From contig CAAEIM010000089.1 of the NCBI GenBank assembly GCA_900755995.1, positions 1-11,480 of the forward strand: a DNA stretch of 11,480 nucleotides. The letters are read 5' to 3'. Both the position numbers and the translations under genes were made by a program. This document shows, one piece after another, positions 6,839 through 11,480 of the stretch. The notes beneath the pieces are model-generated. The model ran no database searches. It was not told the origin of the DNA and saw nothing but the letters and a program-made list of their open reading frames with translations. The first letter of the stretch is position 1; every line of letters starts with the position of its first letter. The DNA is from Clostridia bacterium. Lineage in GTDB: Bacteria > Bacillota > Clostridia > Oscillospirales > Acutalibacteraceae.

Positions 6839-7498
6839 TTATTTAAGCTCCAATATCATTTGTAAAAGCTCATCTGTATTAGCGGCAACCTGCGGTGCAC
6901 CTGCGCTTAAAAGCTCATTTCTGCCCCTAAATCCCCACTCAACGCCCAGCATTGCAACTCCTGCATTATAGGCGGTAAACACATCAACATTGCTGTCGCC
7001 GATGTAAACGCACTCGCTTCTCTCTACGTTGTGCTTTTTAAGAATAGCTTTAAGAGCCTCACCGTCAGGCTTGCACCTGTACTCCTCTTTGTTACCCCAA
7101 GCCTCGGTAAAACGGTGATTCGGAAACACCTTTTTAAGGATTTCGCCGACAAATTCATCAGGCTTATTTGAAAGCACTGCGGTCATAATTTTATTTTTCT
7201 CAAGCGCATTTAAAAGCTCTGTACAGCCTGTATATTCAGAGGTGCGGTCGTTGCAGTGAGCCTTATAATAGGAATTAAATTCATTCATCACTATGTCAAA
7301 AAGCTCTTTATTATCGCCTGCACTGCCCATTGCCCTTTTTACAAGCATCTCTCTGCCGTTGCCGACAAAATGCCTGTAGTCCTCAATCGGCTGCTCTCTT
7401 AGTCCTGCCTTTTTAAGTCCCTCGTTTGTGGCAACCGCCAAATCTGCAAGTGAATTTACAAGTGTGCCGTCAAGGTCGAACACTGCCATTTTAACCAT
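6839..7498 (-). CDS. gph: HAD-superfamily hydrolase, phosphoglycolate phosphatase-like
   Basis: A 219-aa HAD phosphatase of the Gph/PGP type, with the nucleophile motif FDLDGT (D8, D10), motif II S110 (LSNKP), motif III K143-P144, and motif IV GDSNVD (D168, D172). The late GVEWGFRG (185-192) resembles the WG(F/Y)R found in Gph proteins. A cap domain lies between residues ~15 and 80. Such enzymes clear 2-phosphoglycolate, but family members also act on other small phosphates or nucleotides, so the substrate is not certain. An upstream in-frame ATG at 7561 would overlap the previous gene by 62 nt. I chose 7498 because AGAGG (7511..7507) lies 8 nt before it and one base separates it from the previous stop. 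Confidence 0.87.
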   Translation of the reverse strand: MVKMAVFDLDGTLVNSLADLAVATNEGLKKAGLREQPIEDYRHFVGNGREMLVKRAMGSAGDNKELFDIVMNEFNSYYKAHCNDRTSEYTGCTELLNALEKNKIMTAVLSNKPDEFVGEILKKVFPNHRFTEAWGNKEEYRCKPDGEALKAILKKHNVERSECVYIGDSNVDVFTAYNAGVAMLGVEWGFRGRNELLSAGAPQVAANTDELLQMILELK

Positions 7499-7499
7499 A

Positions 7500-8090
7500 T
7501 TAAAGACCTCTTTCCTGTTCAAATAAAATTGCACGGCAGGGTGCTGCCTCAAGTCCGCCAAGCTTTATTGGAAAGGCAAAAATTTCATAGTCACCGTCCG
7601 CAATATCCGATAAATCAAGATTTTCCATAATTACAATGCCCGCTTCTGCTAAGATTTTATGCGTAGCTTCCTCGTCATAATCGGGTGCTATTGATTGAGC
7701 GTCAGTGCCGATTAACACAACACTGCTGTCAGCAAGCACCCTTGCGGCAAAGGCTGATATAAATGCGCCTGAATTGCCGTGGAGCAAAAGCTTTTTGCGG
7801 CTTTTGGCAAGGATTTTGTCCATATCCTCACCCGTCAGAATTCCCGAAACCGTAACCACAGTGCATTTGCCGGTAAAGGTATTGAGCCTGATGTCGGTAA
7901 CCGAGCTGCCGTCACTGCAAAAATGCAGAGGAGCGTCTATATGAGTGCCTGTGTGTGTACAAAGGCTGATGGCGGAAAGGTTGCAGTCATCGCCGTTTTC
8001 TATGCTTTTGAGCCTGTCAACCGTTGTCTGAGGGTCACCCTCATAGACCTCACAGGTTAAAGTATCTCTCGAAATATCGTGAATAATCAA
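7500..8090 (-). CDS. Cyclase-family (KynB-like) metal-dependent hydrolase
   Basis: A protein of the cyclase/kynurenine formamidase family, recognised by the metal-binding HTGTHIDAPLH motif and by the closing IKLGGLEAAPCRAILFE. These enzymes are Mn/Zn-dependent amidohydrolases; kynB is one member, but no other tryptophan-catabolism gene is here, so the substrate is unknown. No ATG start exists. The frame is open to a TTG at 8168, but the family normally begins just before the xIxDISR segment. The TTG at 8090 gives MIIHDISRDT, is preceded by GGTG (8100..8097) at 6-nt spacing, and yields 196 aa. The start is therefore provisional. Its stop is one base from the next ATG, so it is translationally coupled to the phosphatase. 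Confidence 0.82.
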   Translation of the reverse strand: MIIHDISRDTLTCEVYEGDPQTTVDRLKSIENGDDCNLSAISLCTHTGTHIDAPLHFCSDGSSVTDIRLNTFTGKCTVVTVSGILTGEDMDKILAKSRKKLLLHGNSGAFISAFAARVLADSSVVLIGTDAQSIAPDYDEEATHKILAEAGIVIMENLDLSDIADGDYEIFAFPIKLGGLEAAPCRAILFEQERGL

Positions 8091-8228
8091 GCTATGCACC
8101 AACTTTTTTAAATTATAAATTAACTTTACAACCGAGTATTTTAAGGCTATATAAAAGTGATTTTGCAAAAATTAAGTTTTGCATAAAGGTCAAACTGTCC
8201 GCTTGGGCAAAAATGTCTTTATATGGTA

Positions 8229-8257
8229 ATTATAACATATTGCTGTCAGAATTTCAA
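8229..8257 (-). promoter_or_regulatory. Promoter of the cyclase-gph-queH operon
   Basis: On the minus strand TTGAAA (8257..8252) and TATAAT (8234..8229) are spaced by 17 nt. Transcription from here would leave a leader of roughly 130 nt before the preferred start at 8090. That leader contains a small hairpin, TGCAAAA/TTTTGCA, around 8183-8164. Confidence 0.65.
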
Positions 8258-8289
8258 TAATCAGCCGGTGGGCAACCGGTGGGTTGCAA

Positions 8290-8319
8290 TTAATAAAGGA
8301 CTGCCGTTTGACAGTCCCC
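8290..8319 (-). terminator. Terminator of the malic enzyme gene
   Basis: GGACTG (8298-8303) pairs with CAGTCC (8312-8317) around an 8-nt loop, 15 nt past the malic enzyme stop. On the minus strand it continues as TTTATT, an imperfect T tract. Confidence 0.6.
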
Positions 8320-8333
8320 AATTAAGAGCAAAA

Positions 8334-9506
8334 TTAAATTCTTGCAACACCTGTTTTAATTGCGGCATTTTTAACAGCCTCGGCAACGGTTTTGCCGATT
8401 CTCTTGTCAAAAGCCTGAGGAAGAATGTAGTCGGGATTGAGCTCGTCCTCGCTTACGAGAGAAGCGATAGCGAACGAAGCCGAAACCTTCATCTCCTCGT
8501 TGATGTCGCTTGCACGGCAGTCAAGCGCACCTCTGAAAATTCCCGGGAAAGCAAGCACGTTGTTAATCTGGTTTGGAAAATCACTTCTGCCTGTGCCCAC
8601 AACTGCTGCTCCTGCCTTTTTAGCCAAATCAGGCATAATCTCAGGAGTTGGGTTAGCCATAGCAAAGAGAATTGGGTTTTCAGCCATAGAAGCTACCATT
8701 TCCTCGCTTACACAGCCTGCGGCGGAGATTCCGAGGAATACGTCTGCGCCTTTCATAGCGTCGGCAAGTGTGCCTGTCATATGTTCAAGATTTGTGATTT
8801 CAGCCATCTCACGCTTAACTGCGTTAAGTCTTTCATCACCCTTGCAGATAATGCCCTTGCTGTCGCAAAGAATAATATTTTTAACGCCCATATTGAGCAG
8901 GTGTCTTGCGATTGCAATTCCCGCTGCACCTGCGCCGTTCATAACAACCTTAATATCCTCAAACTTCTTGTTTACAAGCTTTAATGCATTGATAAGACCT
9001 GCGGCAACGATTACGGCTGTGCCGTGCTGGTCATCGTGGAAAATCGGAATATCGCACTTTTCCTTGAGCTTTTTCTCAATTTCAAAGCAGCGTGGAGCTG
9101 CAATATCCTCAAGGTTAATGCCGCCGAAAGAGCCGCTTATGAGGTAAACTGCGTTTACAATTTCATCTACATCCTTGCTTCTTATGCAGATTGGGAATGC
9201 GTCAACATCGCCAAACTCCTTAAAGAGAGCGCATTTGCCCTCCATAACAGGCATACCTGCCTCAGGGCCTATGTCACCCAGACCGAGTACAGCCGTACCG
9301 TCGGTAACAACAGCTACAAGGTTGTTTCTTCTTGTAAGCTCAAAGGATTTATTATAATCCTTTTGAATCTCAAGGCAGGGCTCTGCAACGCCCGGTGTAT
9401 ATGCAAGAGATAAATCCTCGGCATTGGCGATTGGTGCTCTGGAAATTACCTCAATTTTACCATTCCATTCATAATGCTTTTCAAGTGACTTTTGTCTGAT
9501 ATCCAT
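8334..9506 (-). CDS. Malic enzyme, short bacterial form
   Basis: Oxidative decarboxylation of malate to pyruvate and CO2 with NAD(P) reduction, a cytoplasmic link between C4 acids and pyruvate. It has 390 aa, normal for the short bacterial type (YtsJ-like). The N-terminal malic domain shows LAYTPGVAEPC (34-44, catalytic Tyr36), GKCALFK (90-96, catalytic Lys91), NLEDI (131-135) and FHDDQHGT (156-163) for metal binding. The C-terminal Rossmann domain has GAGAAG (191-196), CDSKG (214-218) and the active-site ANPTPE (284-289). Cofactor preference cannot be read safely. AAGGAG (9520..9515) lies 8 nt before the ATG. It is monocistronic, with its own promoter at 9543-9571 and terminator at 8290-8319, and is divergent from rnpB. 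Confidence 0.95.
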   Translation of the reverse strand: MDIRQKSLEKHYEWNGKIEVISRAPIANAEDLSLAYTPGVAEPCLEIQKDYNKSFELTRRNNLVAVVTDGTAVLGLGDIGPEAGMPVMEGKCALFKEFGDVDAFPICIRSKDVDEIVNAVYLISGSFGGINLEDIAAPRCFEIEKKLKEKCDIPIFHDDQHGTAVIVAAGLINALKLVNKKFEDIKVVMNGAGAAGIAIARHLLNMGVKNIILCDSKGIICKGDERLNAVKREMAEITNLEHMTGTLADAMKGADVFLGISAAGCVSEEMVASMAENPILFAMANPTPEIMPDLAKKAGAAVVGTGRSDFPNQINNVLAFPGIFRGALDCRASDINEEMKVSASFAIASLVSEDELNPDYILPQAFDKRIGKTVAEAVKNAAIKTGVARI

Positions 9507-9542
9507 TTGAAACGCTCCTTTTAAAAAATCTTTACTTATTTA

Positions 9543-9571
9543 ATTATAAACTGAAAATAAAGATATATCAA
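9543..9571 (-). promoter_or_regulatory. Promoter of the malic enzyme gene
   Basis: On the minus strand TTGATA (9571..9566) and TATAAT (9548..9543) are spaced by 17 nt. The expected transcription start is about 30 nt before the ATG at 9506. Confidence 0.75.
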
Positions 9572-9591
9572 GCCATTTTAAGAAATATCGG

Positions 9592-9623
9592 TTGACATTT
9601 TGCAAAAAATCATTTAGTATAAT
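9592..9623 (+). promoter_or_regulatory. Promoter of rnpB
   Basis: A consensus TTGACA (9592-9597) is followed after 17 nt by TAGTAT (9615-9620), overlapping a perfect TATAAT (9618-9623) at 20-nt spacing. Either reading places the start near 9629, where helix P1 of RNase P RNA begins. Confidence 0.75.
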
Positions 9624-9628
9624 AGTAA

Positions 9629-9972
9629 TGAGTGTATTGAACAGCTGCGGGAAATTGCCGAAAGGCGTTTTGCGAGGAAAGTCCGGGCTTCACAGAGCAA
9701 AAATAACGGCTAACGGCCGCCGGAGGCGACTCCAGGGATAGTGCAACAGAAAATTACCGCCGCATTTTGCGGTAAGGATGGAAAGGTGAGGTAAGAGCTC
9801 ACCGGAGATAACGAGAGTTATCTGCCGTGTAAACCCTATTTGAAGCAACACCGTGGTAGGACATTATACGCTTGCTCGGCGTGTCCTTAGGAGGTGGCAT
9901 TGAGCAGTTCCGGCAACGGGCTGCCAAGATAGATGGCTGTTCACGACAGAACCCGGCTTACAGATACAGTCA
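9629..9972 (+). ncRNA. rnpB: RNase P RNA, bacterial class A
   Basis: This is the catalytic RNA that removes the 5' leader of pre-tRNAs. Conserved region I is GAGGAAAGTCCGGGC (9674-9688), and its distal partner CR V is ACAGAACCCGGCTTAC (9946-9961); both are nearly invariant in bacterial RNase P. The central GGAAAGGTGAGGTAAGAGC and the GGTGGC in the P15 region are also present. The ends were set by pairing TGTAT (9633-9637) with ATACA (9964-9968) as helix P1, extended by TGA (9629-9631) with TCA (9970-9972). A strong helix TTACCGC/GCGGTAA near 9755-9776 is a good candidate for P12. The large P15-P18 side arm fits class A rather than the Bacillus class B form, supporting a Clostridia origin. Confidence 0.95.
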
Positions 9973-9974
9973 TA

Positions 9975-10012
9975 AAGACTGCTGCATTTTGCGGCGGTCT
10001 TTTTATTTTTTG
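9975..10012 (+). terminator. Terminator of rnpB
   Basis: AAGACTGCTGC pairs with GCGGCGGTCTT (11 bp including two G-U pairs) around a 5-nt loop, followed by a T-rich tract. Confidence 0.9.
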
Positions 10013-10188
10013 CTTTATTTATAGTAATTTTCTCGGCAGTTGTCGTGCACAAGAGTTTATGTCTATGTGAAAATATCTGCCCGAGGAGGCTCAGAATACC
10101 GTCTGCCATCTGAAATTATTTTTGTAAAAGTTGTTGTGATTAGTGCAATTTTAAAGGTTTTTTGATGTATAAGTAAGAGGTGATTATT

Positions 10189-10353
10189 TTGAATAATAAA
10201 TACACTATAAGCTTATTTACATTGCCAAACGAGGTTTTCTGTCTTGTGCTTACTTCGTTGAATTTTTTACAAAAAGGAATAATTCTCATTAATTTTAAAA
10301 AAATATTGAAGTACCGTACTTCAATTTTTGAATACCCCTACTTCAAATTTTGA
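10189..10353 (+). pseudogene. Remnant of an HTH/RepA-type replication protein gene
   Basis: A good AGAGGTG site (10176-10182) lies 6 nt before a TTG codon that opens a 54-codon frame beginning MNNKYTISLFTLPNEVFCL. That opening closely recalls the start of helix-turn-helix or RepA-like proteins of Clostridia mobile elements (xxxIxLFxLPNEVFxLGL). The continuation with the HTH region is missing, and after residue ~27 the frame runs into the repeat array and stops at TGA 10351. Past this stop the same frame stays open to 10512 and reads SSPLQNLNPNNTNRIIL, a Asn-rich stretch plausible as the old C-terminal part. I infer an internal deletion plus a nonsense codon. The family assignment is from memory and needs a search. 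Confidence 0.45.
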
Positions 10354-10382
10354 AGTAGCCCACTTCAAAATCTGAACCCTAA
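10295..10382 (+). repeat. Four 22-bp direct repeats, iteron-like
   Basis: ACTTCAA begins at 10318, 10340 and 10362, and the core TGAA has its G at 10308, 10330, 10352 and 10374. Both series have an exact 22-nt period. Units run 10317-10338, 10339-10360 and 10361-10382, with a degenerate first unit at 10295-10316 keeping only TTGAAGTACC. Each unit is itself nearly palindromic: CTACTTCAAA-T-TTTGAAGTAG at 10338-10358 is perfect, as is TTGAAGTAC-C-GTACTTCAA at 10306-10324 across two units. Confidence 0.75.
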
Positions 10383-10487
10383 TAATACTAATAGAATAAT
10401 ATTAAATAAAAAACACACATTGAACAAAGGAACTTTCAGGCGGCGCTTGTGTGAAGTTGTTTTGAAATTTGCAAACAGTAAATCAGT

Positions 10488-10531
10488 ATATCCGATAATA
10501 AGCATTATTTTAGCATAATATTATCCGATAT
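10488..10531. repeat. 13-bp inverted repeat containing a 9-bp direct repeat
   Basis: ATATCCGATAATA (10488-10500) and TATTATCCGATAT (10519-10531) are inverted copies with one mismatch around an 18-nt loop. The same arms hold the direct repeat TATCCGATA (10489-10497 and 10522-10530). It could be a regulator binding site or a hairpin; there is no T tract to make it a terminator. Confidence 0.5.
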
Positions 10532-10605
10532 ATTTAATTATAGTATTAATTGTGTTTAAAAATCGTTATGTTATGTGCAATAGTTTGTTATTTTACAATT
10601 TTCTA

Positions 10606-10634
10606 TTGCAGCGCATCAAAAAAGATGTTATTCT
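10606..10634 (+). promoter_or_regulatory. Possible promoter of the sensor gene
   Basis: TTGCAG (10606-10611) and TATTCT (10629-10634) are spaced by 17 nt; each matches four of six consensus bases. The ATG at 10675 is about 35 nt past the expected start. Confidence 0.35.
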
Positions 10635-10674
10635 TAATTCGTAAAAAATTAATAACTTTGAAAGGAAAATTGCT

Positions 10675-11480
10675 ATGAAAAATCCAAAGACAGTTACAAA
10701 AAACACGGCTATCATTGTATCCGCAGTTATCGCTGTAATTATGACGGCTTCCTCTGTGATATGCGTGGCTCTCAGTTTGGGCAAAGGCGAGGGCAAGAGC
10801 GAATATTTATCAAACGCAGAGAGCGTTGTAAGCGAGTTTGTAAGCAACTCAAGCCTGAACAGCTTTACGTTTATGGACGGGCTTTTTGCCAAGGCAAATG
10901 TTGTATCAGCCGCAGTCAGCGAGCAGACCTCTGCTGAACAGTGCGGAGAAATTGCAAAAAGTCTGAAACTGAATTCATTTATGGTAACCGATGGCGAGGG
11001 CAAAATTATCAATTCCGACAACGCAGATTTAATCGGCAAAAATATTACAGATGATGAAAATACAAGGCAGTTTAAAACCGTATTAAAGGGCAACACCTAC
11101 AAGAGCATATCCGAGCCAAAGGCTGCTGAGGGCAAAGACGGCTTTTACAACCTTATGGCTTGCGTAACCCGTTCGGCAGGCGGAGTGGTTATTATTGACA
11201 TCGACACTGACACATACGCGCTTGTGACAGGCGAAAATCTTGCTGAAAGCTGCAAAGGCGACACTATTATTGCAAAAGACGGCGTCATTATCAGCACTAA
11301 CCTTGACACAGACGCAGCCACACTCTCAGACCTCAAAATTACTGACGATATGCTCAAGGCAAAGTGCTTTGAAATTAAAACAGATGACAAGCTGTACACA
11401 CTAAGCGCAGAAAATGTTGAGGGCTACACCGTTATCAGCGGCACTGAAATGGCGGGCGGGGGGCTTGAATTTTTTTTCCG
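10675..11480 (+). CDS. Membrane-anchored sensor protein with Cache-like domain, 3'-partial
   Basis: The frame begins at ATG 10675, 8 nt after AAAGGA (10661-10666), and runs off the window after 268 codons without a stop. Residues 1-10 are basic (MKNPKTVTKN), and 11-35 form one hydrophobic membrane segment (TAIIVSAVIAVIMTASSVIC then VALSL). The rest shown should be outside the membrane. LNSFMVTDGEGKIINS (99-114), DLIGKNITDDE (118-128) and AGGVVIIDID (168-177) resemble the PAS-like first half of a dCache ligand-binding domain, with a second half around 195-260. Such N-termini belong to methyl-accepting chemotaxis proteins, histidine kinases, GGDEF proteins or SpoIIE-type phosphatases; the output domain is not in the window, so the class is undecided. 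The final 8-9 codons may be affected by sequence error. Confidence 0.8.
   Translation, partial: MKNPKTVTKNTAIIVSAVIAVIMTASSVICVALSLGKGEGKSEYLSNAESVVSEFVSNSSLNSFTFMDGLFAKANVVSAAVSEQTSAEQCGEIAKSLKLNSFMVTDGEGKIINSDNADLIGKNITDDENTRQFKTVLKGNTYKSISEPKAAEGKDGFYNLMACVTRSAGGVVIIDIDTDTYALVTGENLAESCKGDTIIAKDGVIISTNLDTDAATLSDLKITDDMLKAKCFEIKTDDKLYTLSAENVEGYTVISGTEMAGGGLEFFF

Larger units (their letters stand above)
10013..10674. other. Gene-poor region with remnants of a replicon-like element
   Basis: No intact gene was found in these 662 nt. From left to right it contains a loose inverted repeat CTCGGCAG/CTGCCCGAG (about 10030-10086), a broken rep/HTH-like ORF (10189-10353), 22-bp direct repeats (10295-10382), an AT-rich tract (about 10380-10420), a 13-bp inverted repeat (10488-10531) and the promoter and RBS of the sensor gene that follows. 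Confidence 0.5.

Noticed and set aside
8223..9147. Long plus-strand ORFs (8223-8984, 8437-9147)
   Set aside because: They are antisense shadows of the malic enzyme, whose catalytic and NAD-binding motifs are all on the minus strand.
9864..10109. 81-codon minus-strand ORF
   Set aside because: It lies antisense to RNase P RNA and its terminator, has no RBS and no recognisable protein sequence.
10295..10382. A CRISPR array
   Set aside because: The 22-bp units abut without spacers and no cas gene is nearby.
10593..11399. Minus-strand ORFs (10593-11096, 11145-11399)
   Set aside because: They are antisense to the sensor gene, which has an RBS, a membrane segment and a Cache-like domain in the plus frame.

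Overview
The window looks like low-GC Firmicutes DNA, most likely a gut Clostridia (Oscillospiraceae/Ruminococcaceae-like). The support is strong GGAGG-type ribosome binding sites, TTGACA/TATAAT promoters, a bacterial class A RNase P RNA, CCA-encoding tRNA genes and a QueH-type queuosine enzyme. No species can be named from the sequence alone.

Region 1-4796 reads as the end of an acquired element. It is AT-rich, especially 1-1560. It holds a protein with a HEPN-like Arg-x4-His motif (DUF4209-like). Next come a RecQ-family helicase fused to a C-terminal phosphoribosyltransferase-like domain and, with its SD site inside the helicase gene, a DprA-like protein. The last two match the architecture of the RqlH/RqlI pair described in pathogenic E. 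coli and resemble the PRTase/DprA logic of ShosTA systems. The right edge is a 52-nt 3' fragment of a tRNA-Leu(UAG) gene (4797-4848) followed by a terminator. It starts in the anticodon loop and has no 5' half, as expected of the distal attachment site of an element integrated into a tRNA gene.

Region 4849-9972 is ordinary chromosome. On the minus strand lie an uncharacterised 252-aa protein, tRNA-Ser(UGA) with its own promoter and terminator, a three-gene operon (cyclase-family hydrolase, Gph-like HAD phosphatase, queH), and a short malic enzyme. The malic enzyme promoter is divergent from the promoter of rnpB, which is on the plus strand and ends in a clear terminator.

Region 10013-10674 has no intact gene. 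It holds the SD site and first codons of what looks like a decayed HTH/RepA-type gene, three to four 22-bp direct repeats resembling iterons, an AT-rich tract and a 13-bp inverted repeat. I read it as the scar of a replicon-type element.

Region 10675-11480 begins a membrane-anchored sensor protein with a Cache-like extracytoplasmic domain, cut by the window edge. The last ~30 bases are homopolymer-rich and may be low-quality contig end.
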